A stretch of DNA of 64,000 nucleotides from Dasypus novemcinctus (GCF_030445035.2 NC_080680.1:97221157-97285156), one strand, 5' to 3'. Shown: positions 1 to 11,517, counted from the first letter of the stretch. The notes: a model not told the origin generated them from the letters alone. Numbers and translations are program-made.

Positions 1-197
1 CTGCAGGCTGCCAGGGGGCAAAAGTTGCTCCTCTCCCCTGCCTGGGCACGCTGGAAGACTGTGCTGGGGAGCTGGGGCTGATGGGGATGGGGGTGGCTAG
101 GGAGGAGGGTGGGGGGACAGAAGCTGTTGTCGGCCCTGAAAAAAATAACCCCTTAGTGCTTGGGACCCACACACAAGATCCTGCCGGGTCACCTGCA

Positions 198-236
<39 letters not shown>

Positions 237-949
237 CCCTCAAACGCACAGCCCTTTGGTCCTGGTCACCTAGCCACAGCCGCACAGCACACTCAGCTCC
301 TGGCCTCACCCAGAGCCAAGCACACGATCATGGCCCCACTTGCACAGACAGCACCTGCAGACATACTCGTATATGCACCCACACACCCTTGGCCAAGTGG
401 CACACATGGACACAATCACACACAGGCACAAAGCCCTTCGCACAGTCACACAAATGACTTGTAAAATCACAGGGACCCTCATAGGTGCCCTCCAGCACAC
501 GAACTCTCCTGCCAGCAAGCATGCAAATCCAGACACGTCACTTCGGGGGGTGAGCCCAGGGCTGAGGCCAGCTCTTTGGAGAAACACCTTCAATCCTCAA
601 AGACACACAGCGTCACAGGAGCATGGCCCTCTACGGGCTCCTGATCACTGCCTTTAATAAGAGGAGCTAGATGGGCCGCCTTCCCCCAGCATCCGCCAGC
701 ATCCCCCTCCCTCGGGCAGCATCAGCATCCAAAGCACTCGTCCATCTTATAGAGAGGCAAACTGAGGCTCGGAAGGAGGAGCAAGTGTTGCCCCAGGACA
801 GAGGCAGGAGTTGCCAGAAGCAGGATTCTTCCCGAGGCGGTGGAACCCCAAGTTCGTGTCCTTCCTCCCTACTCCTTATCTACTGGACTGGGGTCCTGGA
901 AACGTGTTCCCATCCCCCTCCACCCCGCACCCAAGCTCCTCCGGGGCAC
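1..949. other. GC-rich intergenic DNA, no gene seen
   Basis: Mostly unique sequence with a CA-rich, low-complexity character between about 160 and 620. Open frames here are rich in His-Thr or Cys-Val because they read the CA/GT-rich DNA, and none resembles a protein family. Nothing else is supported apart from the microsatellite listed separately. Confidence 0.6.
199..234. repeat. (AC)18 microsatellite
   Basis: An uninterrupted run of 18 AC dinucleotides. It continues into degenerate CA-rich sequence as far as about 620. Confidence 0.97.
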
Positions 950-1370
950 AAAGCCACTTGGCGGCGCTCGAGGGGGCGCGCGTGGGAGCGCGCGCCGCGG
1001 CCCGCGCCTCCGGCCAAGATGTTCCCTCTCGGCGTGATTGACAGGCTCGAGTGCCGAGAAACAAAATTGTTTATGCGCTAATGAATAAGGCCCTGATTGC
1101 AAGATCCTGTTTGGAAAATTATAGTGCGGCGGCGGCGGCGGCGGCCGCGGCGGGCCAATTACAGCCCGCGCTGCATATTCATTTCGTCTCTCCTTTGCAT
1201 CGAGATGAACGGGCGGCCCCGCGCCCTGCAAAGGCAACGCCAAATTTAGTCCCAGGTTCCGTACTCCTCCGCGCCATTGTCTGCTCGGCACCACCTGCCT
1301 CCTGCCGGCCTGATTGCTGGCCACGGGCTCCCGCGAGGGCGCGAGGAGGGAGGCCAAGAAACTTCTCCCT
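950..1370. promoter_or_regulatory. CpG island upstream of TTLL11 (about 30 kb away)
   Basis: CpG dinucleotides are dense here (for example the GCGCGCG-rich stretch near 976-1005 and the GCG repeat and NotI-like site near 1125-1155), while the flanking DNA is CpG-poor. There is no recognisable coding exon. The open frames across it carry an alanine run encoded by the GCG triplets and look like chance frames. It could be the promoter of an unannotated non-coding transcript or a CpG-island-type enhancer. The CpG island itself is directly visible; its role is inferred. Confidence 0.7.
1018..1200. promoter_or_regulatory. Candidate developmental enhancer: homeodomain/PBX-MEIS/POU motif cluster
   Basis: Inside the CpG island, AT-rich motif blocks alternate with GC-rich DNA. 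A perfect PBX-MEIS/PREP decamer TGATTGACAG lies at 1035-1044. An AACAA...TTGTT pair resembling opposed SOX half-sites lies at 1060-1071, followed by TGTTTATG (forkhead-like). CTAATGA homeodomain core lies at 1079-1085, CCAATTAC at 1155-1162, POU-like TGCATATTCAT at 1172-1182 and TTTGCAT at 1194-1200. This density of intact motifs is typical of deeply conserved non-coding elements near developmental transcription-factor genes. Conservation itself cannot be measured from one sequence. LHX6 is a possible target by recalled synteny only. Confidence 0.45.
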
Positions 1371-3642
1371 GCCCCCAGCCTTCCTCCTTGCACCCCATTC
1401 TCTCTCCGTCTCCCCGGTGGCTTCTTCCGTCCCTCTGCCTCTGATTCTCTCCTCTTCTCGCTTCCTTCCTTTACTTCTCTCCCGTGTCTGTCTTTCTCTC
1501 TGTGTCCGTGTCTGGCACACCTGGACCCCCTCTTGTCTCTCTGTCTCTGCCTGTGTCTCTCAGGTCTAGAATGTCAAACCTACGGAGTAGTTTCAGCCAC
1601 GTTCGCCCTCCCTTCTCCCTTCCGTTCCAGTTGTGGACATTCTTGAGGGCTCCGGGGTGCCTGGGGACAGTAATGGGGACCCTGCTTGTCTGCAGAGGCC
1701 ACCGAGATATGGGGCGTCCCCTGGCTAGGACTCCTCCTGCCCTGGCTTTGAGGATGGAGCGGCCTGGCCTTGCCCTCAAAGCAGTCTACTTGGGAGAAGG
1801 CTCCTTCCCGCGCCCCCGGCCCCTGCCTCCCGCCGGCCCCCCATCCTGCACCAGTCCCCCCCGAGCTCGCGCGCTGCTGCTGCCGGCCTGTGCACATGGT
1901 TTTCTCTCCTGGCGCTCAGTTCCTGTCCTCCAAGCCGCATCCCAAGTATCAGCGCTGAAAAGCCTCCCTACTACCCCCCCACAGCCAGGCAGCAGGACAG
2001 CTCCCTCCCCGGACTTCCAGGCGTCCCTTCAGCCTTAGCAGAGGTCAGGGTGCGATGGAGTTACCTGCAGGTTTGGCCTCCGCCCCGGGCCTGACCTGTA
2101 GGATGGGGGGCAGAGGCTGAGTCACCAAGGCTCCCAGGGCTGATGTAATGAACCCACCTCCTTTCCCCCTCCTCTGCATAGGGGTGGGTGTTGGTGGGCA
2201 GAGGCAACTGAGGCTGGGAGGGGGGACCTGAGGTGCTCCCAGCCCACAGGGGCCCCGCAGGGTCTCCTGCATCTCCAAGCCCTGAGGCAAGGACTGAGGA
2301 CATCAGCCCCTTCTCACTGGGGTTGATCCCCAATGGACAGGTGCCTGAGGCCCAGGTGTGGCCAGCACGGCTGTGGTGCTGAGGGCTCCTCCCCATCCTT
2401 CCCTGGGGCACCAGGGAGTGACAGGGACACCCAGGAGTGACAGGGACACCCCTTCCTGGGTGGGAATTGGGGGACACAGACACACGCAAAATGAAAATGG
2501 AGAGCTGCAGATACCAACTGGCCTACACAGTCACGAACGTCCCCATCCAGAAACACACAAACGAATACATTCACACGGTCACACAACACAAATGCAGACG
2601 CACACAGATTCTCCTGGAAAGACCCACAGGGGCTGAGACACAAAGACTGGCGGGACCCAGGGCTGTGTGTGGGGCAGCACTGCCCTCTGGTGGCTGCTCT
2701 GGCAATGTCTCAGTCAGGCGGGCCTGGCTCCCTGGAACCACAGCTGAGCCCTAGGGGGGTGGGGTGGGGAAGGGGCACCCAGATGCAGGGAACTGGGACT
2801 GCCAGGGATGGGGTTTCATGGAGGAAAAAGAAATTACTGTGCCTGGGGACAAGGATCTCCTGAATTCCCTGCCCCTGTCCCCATACACTCGAAGCGAAGA
2901 ACTTCCTAGGACCTGCCCAGTGATGGTGAAAATTGGGGAGCAGGGGCCACCTACAGATTGGTGGCCTTTCGTGGCTAGAGTGGACAGCTTCAGAGGCTGT
3001 CGCCAGCGTGAGGAGCCCTCGGAGGTACGCCTAGCCTTCTACCTGCAGTCCAGCCCTCCCACTTCTCATTCCCGGTTTTCATCAGACGGTGAGGACTTCT
3101 CAGTGCCTGAGCATCGGTGTGCGATCACGGGCAGTGGGGCACGAGGCCTCCAAGGCAGTGAGCCCACACCTTGGGTCCTTTGAGACCAGACCCTGTAGAT
3201 AACGGGGATCTGGGGGTGGGTCCAGACATGGAAGTGCCGTGGTTGCCTTGGAGGAGAGACTGGGGCAGGGGCGTGGATCGTGGCCTGCATCAGGGCAGGG
3301 CAGGCACGGCAGAGGGGTGGTGAGAAGGAGGCGGATTCAAGGGCTGTTAAGGAAATGGACTCAGCAGGCCTTGGTGAGGAATGGGCCATGGTGGGTGAGG
3401 GGCCCCAGGAGATGAGCTTGACCGTGAAGTTCCCTGGGGGAGATCAGTGATGGACAAAGGGGGTTGGGGAGAGGTGATGGGTTAGATTTGGACAGCTGGC
3501 CTGAGTGCCAGGGGTCCAACGTGAGAGACATCTGGGAGGGAGTTGAAATCAGGCCTGGAGACAGCCACGTGGGAGTTGACAGGTAGTTACAGGAGAAGAG
3601 GAGGTCACCCAGACAGGGCCCTTAGAGTCCCCAAGCACTCAA
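1371..3642. other. GC-rich intergenic DNA, no gene seen
   Basis: Pyrimidine-rich stretches (about 1370-1560) and degenerate CA-rich sequence (about 2470-2640) are visible. I see no splice-flanked conserved exon. Several 100-180 codon open frames occur on both strands, as expected at this base composition, and none is recognisable. Confidence 0.55.
2415..2452. repeat. 19-bp tandem duplication
   Basis: Two adjacent 19-bp units beginning GGAGTGACAGGGACACCC differ only at the last base. Confidence 0.9.
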
Positions 3643-3832
3643 AAGAGGATGGTAGAGGCGGACTTGGCCCGTGGTTAGGGCGTCCGACTACCACATGCGA
3701 GGTCTGCGGTTCAAACCCTGGGCCTCCGTGACCCGTGTGGAGCTGGCCCATGTGCAATTCTGATGTGTGCAGGGAGTGCCCTGCCATGGAGGGGTGTCCC
3801 GGTGTAGGGGAGCCCCACGCGCAGGGAGTGCA

Positions 3833-3908
3833 CCCCGTGAAGAGAGCCGCCCAGCGCCAAAGAGAGCGTGCCCCGTGAAGAGAGCTGCCCAGCACCAAAG
3901 AGAGTGCA
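3833..3908 (+). repeat. 38-bp tandem duplication inside the SINE
   Basis: Units at 3833-3870 and 3871-3908 both begin CCCCGTGAAGAGAG and differ at a few positions. The other DAS copies here have the segment once. Confidence 0.88.
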
Positions 3909-3990
3909 GCCTGCCTAAGAATGGCGCCACCCACACGGAGAAATGACACAAGATGACGCAGCAAAAAGAAACACAGATTCCTGTGCTGCT

Positions 3991-4034
3991 GACAACAACA
4001 GAAGGGGACAAAGACAACAACAGAAGGGGACAAA
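3991..4034 (+). repeat. Perfect 22-bp tandem duplication inside the SINE
   Basis: Units 3991-4012 and 4013-4034 are identical (GACAACAACAGAAGGGGACA plus AA). Perfect identity suggests it is younger than the neighbouring 38-bp duplication. Confidence 0.93.
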
Positions 4035-4138
4035 GACGATGCAGCAAATGGACACAGAGAACAGACAACCGGGATGGGGGGAAAAGGGATAGAAATAAAT
4101 AAATCTTATAAAAAAAAACAAAAACAGAAGAGGACGGT

Positions 4139-5022
4139 GCTCCTCCTACCTCCGTCAGTCTAAAAGAAGAATGTGGAGTTACTAATACTGAGAAGAATGC
4201 TAACCACTAAGAAGATGCTAACGTTTTCCTCCCTGTCCTCCTTCTTTTGGTGTGCCTGGTCTGTTGGTGCCCTAAGGCTGTCTGCTGGCCTGCTGGGTGA
4301 TCCGGCTCCAAATCCAGGCAAGAGCAGGAGGGCAGAGCCGTAGGACACAGCAGTCAGGGACAGAGGGACGCAAGCCCACAGGAGTCTGAGAAGGAATGGA
4401 GAAGTAGAACAACCTGGAGAGGGCAGCGTCATTGGGACGAGGGGAAGGGCGGTTTTGTGAAGGAGGGTAGGATCAGCCGTGAGGATGACCGCAGAGGACA
4501 AGGGAATGAGGAAAGAAAGTGGTGCCCCATGCATGGCAGAGGGGCATCCGCGTGGCCCCTGCTGCAGACACTTGCTCAACAGCACGGGCTGGTCTGGTTA
4601 GCCCTTGGCCTTGGGCAGAGTGGGGTGCATGCAGTCCCTCCAGTTCTCCCTGCACAAGGGGTCAGGCTTGGACTCACCCAAGTGAACTTGGGAACCCTCT
4701 GCCTTTGAGGCTTCCCCAGACTGCAAAGAGAGATGGGATGGGACCCCGGGACAGGGATTCAAGGGAGCTGGCTTGGGAAGGTAAAAAAAGGAGACCAATC
4801 CAAGGGATACATCTGTGGCTATGCCACTGGGGCAGACTGGGATGCAGGTTGGCAATCCCTTCTCTGAACAGAAGGGGGCAGCATAAGAACGGGTCATGCC
4901 TTGGCCGGGCCTCACGGCTGAGGAATCCATTTATGCTTGCTTGCACTTGCGGTGTGGCATTGGGCTCCTTGTGCCTCAGTTTCTTTCCCTGCAAAATAAG
5001 GCAATTAGGTACTATAATCTCT
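4139..5022. other. Unique intergenic DNA
   Basis: No gene, recognisable repeat or RNA is seen. Open frames on both strands overlap one another without any recognisable protein. Confidence 0.5.
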
Positions 5023-5024
5023 TT

Positions 5025-5330
5025 TTGTTTATTTTTAAAAAGTTGTTTTTATTAGAGAAGCTGTGGGTTTACATAACAATTATGCATAAAATGCAGGATT
5101 CCCGTGCACCGTCCCACCACCAACATCTTATATGAATGTGGGATTTTGTTAAAACTGATGAAAGCACGTTTTAATAATTGTACTATTAGCTATATAGCCC
5201 ATGGTTTGACTTAGGGTTCACTGTGTATTGTAGTTACATGCATGTTTTTTTGACACCATAATATCTTGGGACCCATTGGGGACCCCTTTTGTTTCATATC
5301 TTCCCATCACCTACCCAGTCCTCAGGCTTT
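5025..5330 (-). mobile_element. L1 3'-UTR fragment (antisense)
   Basis: It begins TTTTATTAGAGAAGCTGTGG... and continues with a CCCACCACCAACATCTTATA-type stretch. The same pattern recurs at 9160, 57735, 58255 and 63485, so it is a shared 3' end of the local L1 lineage read in reverse. Confidence 0.75.
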
Positions 5331-7439
5331 GCTGAGACACTGAGATGATGACAGAGGACAAGCTGACAGCTCATGAGTGTGAAAAGACAATGGCCCAGAC
5401 ACAGAATGAGCAGGAGTGAGCAGGCTGCTGGCTGACAGGGATCCTGGGGGTGTGGGGGGGTGGGGGTTGCCGAGTCAGCAGAGCAAAGACCAGATGATGA
5501 CACGAATGCAGGTGAAACCTGTCTGTAATGGCAGTCTTGAAGGTGCCTCCAGCTTCCTCTCCCCGGGAATCCCACGGAGGGGTCTCCCCTGGGCCCCTTC
5601 TGTCTGAGCCCAGGGGCAGAGTCCCGGCTGGGAGGCGAGGGCCCAGGTACCTTGCACAGGCCCACGGCTGACTCTCTGGTGACCTTGTCTGCACCCCTGC
5701 CTTCTCCAGATATCAGGGCCCTTCAGAAGAATGGTGGGGGAGAGGAGAGAGCTTCCTAAGCATCTCGCCATCCTCTGTGCCTCTCTGCCCTATCCTTGCC
5801 TGGGCCCTCTGGTGTTGGTTGGGGGGGGGCATCGATGCTGAGGGGCAGGTCAGCTGGTTTCTGGCCCTGATGCCCACAGTCTGACCTTTGGAAAGCTGCT
5901 GTGCTGGCATCTTCTGTTGGCCTCAGCCGCAGGTGAGGAGCTGGGCCTGGACTCTTGTTCCCATGTCGGGCCGAGCGTGGCCTTATCTGGTCACTTCTGG
6001 AGAGGTGGGGGGAGGGGGGGACCAGAGCCAAAACAGGAGTAGAAGTATCTGCCCGAGGAGACAGCCTTTGCCTGGAGGGTCCCTGCCCAGCCCAGGGCCA
6101 GCCCAGGGCAGCCTGCTTGGAGTGGCCCAGGACAGCACCAGGGCCAGTTGGCCAGAGCCAGCTCACCTGCTGTGCGACCTTGGGCAAGTTGCCAAAACCC
6201 TTACCTAGCCCCTCCTCTGTGCAGTCCCTGAAGTAAGGAACTTGTAGTCTGATGGGGGAGACAGATCAGGAAATAAGCCGGAGGCGATCGGGGCTGTGCA
6301 GAGGGACACTCAGTGTCCAGGGAGCCCAGAGCCCAGCGCGACCCACGTTCTCCTGAGGAAAGGCCACTGGAGCTGGGTTCTGAGGGGCAAGAAGTGGAAC
6401 AGGAATCCCAACCGGAAGGAACAGTACATGCCAGGACAAGAGTCAGCAGAGGGCAGGGTGTGTTTGGGATGTGGTGGAAGCCCAATGCGGCTGTATAGGG
6501 GTGGGCAGCTGGGGTGTCAGGCAGGGCTCACAGTCGAAGGCCCTCGGGTTCCAGGGGAGCGGGTGTGGGCTTGTCCTAAAGGAGACGGGCACCGCAGAGG
6601 TCCTGGAGCAGGGGAGGAGCAGGAGAGAACTGCTCGTGACAGAAGCTCACCCTTTGGTGATGGTGGGGGGCGGGGAGGATGGGAGGGGGCACCAGCCTGA
6701 GGCAGGTAGGGCAGTGTGGGGGTTGGTACCGTACTTTGGGGTAAGAGGATGAGGCCTGACTCAGGGCAAGAGCAGGAAAGGGTGTGAGGGTGGTGGTTCT
6801 GAGTTCAAGGTCATAGGACTTCGTGACCCAATGCTACAGCACAGTTGGGGACTGAGGACACCAATCTGTCAGCATAAAAAGGCTGGCTTCTGCAGAAGGC
6901 CAGGCCTCCACAGCAGGAAGATGAGGGGGCCGTCCCTGCCCCCTACATCAGAAGTACTACCAGGGCCAGGTCTGGGGAGTGCAGCATTTTGGAGAAAGTG
7001 GTAATTTTCCAGAGCTTAGATCAGGCATCTCTGTTTTCAGTGGAACAGAAGATGACAAGAAAGAGGGGGGAGCGGTGGGGGTCCGAGGCTGAGGGGCCTC
7101 CCCTGTCCTCAAAATTGCACCTGGATTCTTCCTTCTCCAGGGGTACCTCTCTCCTTCCTTGCCTCTTAAGAATCTGGAGGAACAATGGCTAATCAGCTTC
7201 TGTGAGAGTCTCGGGAATTAATGGAGGAGCCAAAAAGGCACCCCAGTTATTGCCTGCTGTTCCCTCCCCAGAGTCCGGGTCCTCGTTCCCCTTCTCAATT
7301 CCAGCCCTTCCTCCCTCTGCCCACTTTTTTCTCAGGTCTCTTCAAGTTTCTTCCATGTCCTGATGGAGCCAGAGGTGTTGAGAGGTCCTTGGAACCTTCC
7401 TTCACTCATCTCCCCCATGGAGAGGACCCCAAAATACTG
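5331..7439. other. GC-rich intergenic DNA, no gene seen
   Basis: Largely unique. A stretch at about 6240-6480 has the layout of an old mammalian interspersed repeat (GGGGGAGACAGAT..., later GAGTCAGCAGAGGGCAGGG). No coding exon is recognisable. Confidence 0.45.
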
Positions 7440-7625
7440 AGCCTTTGCACATGCTGCTCTGTCTGCGTGAAAAGTCCTCCACTATCTGGCAAACTCGCAT
7501 CTATCTTCTAAGGTCCTGCTCACCTGTCGCCTCCTCTGTGAAACCCTCCCAGATCTCTCCTGCTCCCCTAAGGCATCCTTTCTCTGTGACATTCAAGGCA
7601 CAGTCATGGGCATGTCCCTCTCCCC
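7440..7625 (+). mobile_element. L2 LINE 3'-region relic
   Basis: The string pattern CCTTTGCACATGCTG...TCTGCGTG, then AAGGTCCTGCTCACCTGTC and GAAACCCTCCCAGAT, matches the familiar 3' part of the ancient L2 LINE. Confidence 0.7.
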
Positions 7626-8024
7626 CATGCCAGGACAGGGCCTGGCCATAGTGCCCAGCCAGTCAGTATGGCAGCATGATGTGATATAAAGGGCACTGGG
7701 TGAGGAGATCAGTGAATTCCAATCAGGGCTCCGACTTACCTGGGCAAAGGACTAACTGGAGTTTCTTCTACATCCTCATTCCACCTTTGTCTGGCTGCCT
7801 CTCTCTCCACTTCCAGGTCTCAGCTCCTCTGCCCCTTCCTCAGAAAAGCCTTCCCTGACCCCACTCCCCAGTCTTCACTCCCACGGATCCCTAACTTTCC
7901 TCCACACCACTCACCCCACTAGGGAGTGCGATTCAGCCTCCCTGGACACCCAGAGGGCAGCAGTCCTCATTGCGTTCACTGCCTTAGGGAAGGGATGAAT
8001 GAATGAATGAATGAACAAATGAAG

Positions 8025-8105
8025 GCTTGAGCTTCTCATCTGTAAAATGGGGATAATAGGAATTCTGCCTTTCCAGGGCAGCCGTGAAGATTGGCTGAGA
8101 TCTAA
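8025..8105 (+). mobile_element. MIR SINE fragment
   Basis: The core CTCATCTGTAAAATGGGGAT followed by AATAGGAATTCTGCC is diagnostic of MIR in sense orientation. A short (GAAT)n tract lies just upstream at about 7996-8015. Confidence 0.8.
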
Positions 8106-8499
8106 GTTTACCTTTTTGCCAACCCTCAGTATATATGTTGACTGGAGGGAACTGAATTTCCCCACAGCAGCTCTACGGGGATTCCCGCAGCAGAGCACCT
8201 GCAGGCACCCCGAGGTGCAGCCTGAGTGCAAAGGGATGGGGGAGGAGGTGGAGGGACCGCAGGATCTATGTGGCCAGGGGGAGCCAAGGCCCAGGACCCA
8301 GAGGTCAGGCCAGCTAGCGTGGGGCAACCCTCCCCCCACAACCCCAACTCCAGCTAGAGCCCCAAGTTACAGCTGCTGAGGAAGGGAAATGAACACAGGC
8401 AGAAGAAAGCCTCGGGAAGTAGCGGCTTCAGCCCACACCAGGCTGGGAGCACGGCCAGAGGGGACCTGTCTGTGCCGCTGGAGCACCTGGCGCATCTAT

Positions 8500-8690
8500 G
8501 GCAGGTCTTGTCGCGCCTACTGTTTTTCTCTGTCTCCTCTGCTAGCCTGTGAGCGCCACGAGGGAAGGGGCTGGGGGTCTGGTTCACTTCTGTGTCCCCA
8601 GCACAAAGCCCAGGATGTGGCACCTGGTGGGTCATCAGCAAAGGTTTTCTCAGTGTACAAATGAATGAATAATCAAGAATGATAGAGACA
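8500..8690 (+). mobile_element. L2 LINE 3'-end relic
   Basis: The pattern GCCTGTGAGCGCCACGAGGG...TGTGTCCCCAGCACAAAGCC...AATGAATGAATAA is the typical L2 3' end. Confidence 0.72.
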
Positions 8691-8939
8691 GACACCTGAA
8701 AAATGGTGGTGGCCAGTGTCCGTGGGCGGAAGGGACAGGATGAGGGTGAGGGTGATGGAGTCTGCACAACTGCTCCTCCGTTAGTGCCACCAAGGTGGCC
8801 CCTGGCCACAGGCTGCTGCTGCCCAGAGAGAATCCAGGTCCCCACCAAATTGGGAATGTTCCTAACCAGAACAATATAAAGATGAGGTGGGAATCAGAAA
8901 CAGCTAGTATTCCTAAGAGTCATTTTAACAAAAATATTA

Positions 8940-9060
8940 ATGTGCCAGCAACTGGCATTTTCACTATGCTCCACATTTTATTGCCATGTCCTCATTTGAT
9001 AAGAACTATTTGTTCCCATTTAACAGATGAAGGAACAGAGGCTTGGGGGTAAGGGTCATG
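8940..9060 (-). mobile_element. MIR SINE fragment (antisense)
   Basis: TTCCCATTTAACAGATGAAG followed by GAACAGAGGCTTGGGG is the reverse complement of the MIR core. Confidence 0.72.
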
Positions 9061-9599
9061 ATGGGGAAGTACAGGCTGTGGCTGCACAGAGGAGGCCCCC
9101 CATCCAGACCCTGCCCTTGCCAGGCTGAGCCCCCACTTGCCAGGGCTTTCCTTCTCCTTTAAAAAAAAAAAGTATTTTATTAGAGAACTTGTGAGCCTAC
9201 AAAACAATCATGCATAATGTGTGGAATTCCCCTACATCACCCCTCCACCAACACCTTACATTGTTGTGAAACATCTGTTGCAGATCATGAAAGAGCATCA
9301 TCAGTCAATTACCACTAACTATAGCCCATACCACACATTTGGTATATTTTTTCCATACACTCCCTATTATTAACACCATGTATTAGCATTGTACATTTTT
9401 TATTGTTTAAGACAGTACTGTTTATGTGTGAACCACCAGATGGTTCACTGTGTTAGATGGTCCCATGCTTTGTACACTCTATACAAAGCGTACACTCAGT
9501 GGCTCTCACTTTCATCACAGAGTTAAGCAGTTAACACTTCAGTAAATATGTGAACGTTTTTCTTAGTTCAAAAGAAAAAATCCATGTCCCCCTATTATT

Positions 9600-9725
9600 G
9601 ACCCTTAGTATCTTACATACTAATATACTTATATACTAGTATACTAATATATTAGCATATTATATATTGTATATATGTAGTATATATAAGTATATTAGTA
9701 TATACTAATATACTTATATACAAAG
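9600..9725. repeat. TA-rich imperfect palindrome
   Basis: The stretch is almost entirely A and T, with ACTAATATACTTATATAC near both ends and self-complementary TAGTATATACTA-type cores. The related L1 3' UTR at about 58440 goes directly from CTGTACATC to TTGGCATTGATGCAAG, so this appears to be a local expansion in the present copy. Confidence 0.75.
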
Positions 9726-9970
9726 AAGATATAGTGTCTTCTTTGACATTGATGCAAGAGTATTACAATATTGCTGTTAACTGTAGTCCATAAGTTTCAT
9801 TAATTGTCTTTTTCCCATGCATCACCATATTCTTACCATCTTGTAGTAGTGATGTACATTTGTTCTAGTTCATAGAAGAACATTCTTGTGGTTGTACTCT
9901 TCACCATATCCTCATCCACCTCCGGGTTCACTATGGTATTCAGTCCCTAGATTATTCGCTAGCTTTCTTT

Positions 9971-10409
9971 TTTTTTTAATTTTTAATTTTTAAAAAAGAT
10001 TTATTTATTTATTTATTTATTTATTTCTCTACCCTTCCCCCTCACCCCTGCCCCAGTTGTCTGTTCTCTGTGTCCATTTGCTGTGTGTTCTTCTTTTGTC
10101 CACTTCTGTTGTTGTCAGCAGTGCAGGAATCTGTGTTTCTTTTTGTTGCGTCATCTTGTTGTGTCAGCTCTCCATGTGTGCGGCGCCATTCCTGGGCAGG
10201 CTGCACTTTCTTTTGCACTGGGCAGCTCTCCTTACGGGGCGTACTCCTTGCGCGTGGGGCTCCCCTACACGGGGGACACCCCTGCATGGCAGGGCACTCT
10301 TTGCGTGCATGGGCCAGCTCCACACAGGTCAAGGAGGCCCGGGGTTTGAACTGCGGACCTCCCATGTGGTAGGCAAATGCCCTATCCATTGGGCCAAGTC
10401 TGCTTTCCT
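9971..10409 (-). mobile_element. DAS-type SINE (antisense)
   Basis: The T-rich and (TTTA)n tail end comes first and the tRNA-like head last (GGTTTGAACTGCGG-type B box near 10345). Target duplication CTAGCTTTCTTT is at 9959-9970 and 10410-10421. It sits inside the L1 3' UTR, so it is younger than that L1. Confidence 0.95.
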
Positions 10410-11517
10410 CTAGCTTTCTTTTGATTGACATCCCTAGACTATTCCTTTCAGCTACAATCCCATTTATAAATCAGCCATGTTAGTTATACTCACAGTAGTG
10501 TGTTACCATCAACTCTATCCCTTTCTACACTTTTACTTCAAGCTACTTAAAAATTCTACATACATACCCTTTCTCAGCCTTCATTTATCTCTTAGTACCT
10601 TTACTTTAGATTTTAACTCCATGTGTTCTTTGTATTTAGTTCATATTAGTGAAACCATGCAATATTTGTCCTTTTATGTCTGGCTTATTTCACTTAGCAT
10701 AATGTCTTCAAGGTTCATCCATGTTATTATATGTGTCTTGATTTCATTTCTTCTTACCAGCAGCATAGTATTCCATTGTATGTATATACCACATTTTGTT
10801 TATCCATTCATTTGTTGATGGACACATGTTGTTTCCATCTTTTGGCAATTTTGAATAATGCCACTATGAACATCGGTGTGCAAATGTCTGTTTGCATCAC
10901 TGTTTTCGGTTCTTCTGGATATATTCTAGTAGATGGATTGCTAGATCATACAGCAGTTCTATATTTAGCTTCCTGGGGAACTGCCAAACTGTCTTCCACA
11001 GAGGGTGTGCCATTCTATATTCCCACCAAGAGTGAAGGAATGTTTCTATTTCTCCACATTTTCTCCAGCACTTGTTGAAGTGTGAGATGATATCTCATCA
11101 CACTTTTGATTTTGCATTTCCCTAATAGCTAGTGATATTACATTTTTTCATGTGCTTTTACACCATTTGTATTTGCTCTTTGGAAAAATATCTAGTTAAT
11201 CTTTCGTCCATTTTTAAATTGGATTTCGTGCTCTTTTATTGTTAAGTTGTATGATCTTTTCATATAGCATGGAAATCAAACTCATTTTGGATATGTGGTA
11301 TCAAAATATTTTCTCCCATTGAGTGGGCTGCCTTTTCATGTTCTTGACAAAGTCCTTTGAAACACCAAAGTGTATAAGTTTGAGAAGGTCCCATTTAGCC
11401 ATTTTTTAAAATTTCATTGCTTGTGTTTTCAGTGTAAAGTTTAAGAATTCACCACCAGGTCCTGAAGATGTTTCTTTATATTTTCTTCTAGGAGTTTTAT
11501 GGTTCTAGCTTTTATAC

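Larger units (their letters stand above)
3654..4127 (+). mobile_element. DAS-type tRNA-derived SINE (long, with internal duplications)
   Basis: The tRNA-like head (about 3660-3725) has a B-box-like GGTTCAAACCC. The DAS body follows (GTGCCCTGCCA..., then ...ACACAGATTCC...), and the tail is an AAATAAATAAATCTTATAAAA-type A-rich stretch. It is flanked by imperfect 11-bp target duplications at 3643-3653 and 4128-4138 (AAGAGGAYGGT). The body carries a 38-bp tandem duplication and a perfect 22-bp one, making this copy longer than the others in the window. Non-autonomous; presumably mobilised by L1. Confidence 0.93.

Noticed and set aside
1051-1569. 172-codon plus-strand frame over the 1-kb CpG island as a homeobox-type gene
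   Set aside because: No homeodomain or other fold. The alanine run comes from GCG triplets and the rest reads pyrimidine-rich DNA. The motif pattern fits regulatory DNA better.
3660-3730. tRNA gene
   Set aside because: The tRNA-like head with a good B box is the promoter part of a DAS SINE, attached to the body and A-rich tail and flanked by a target duplication.
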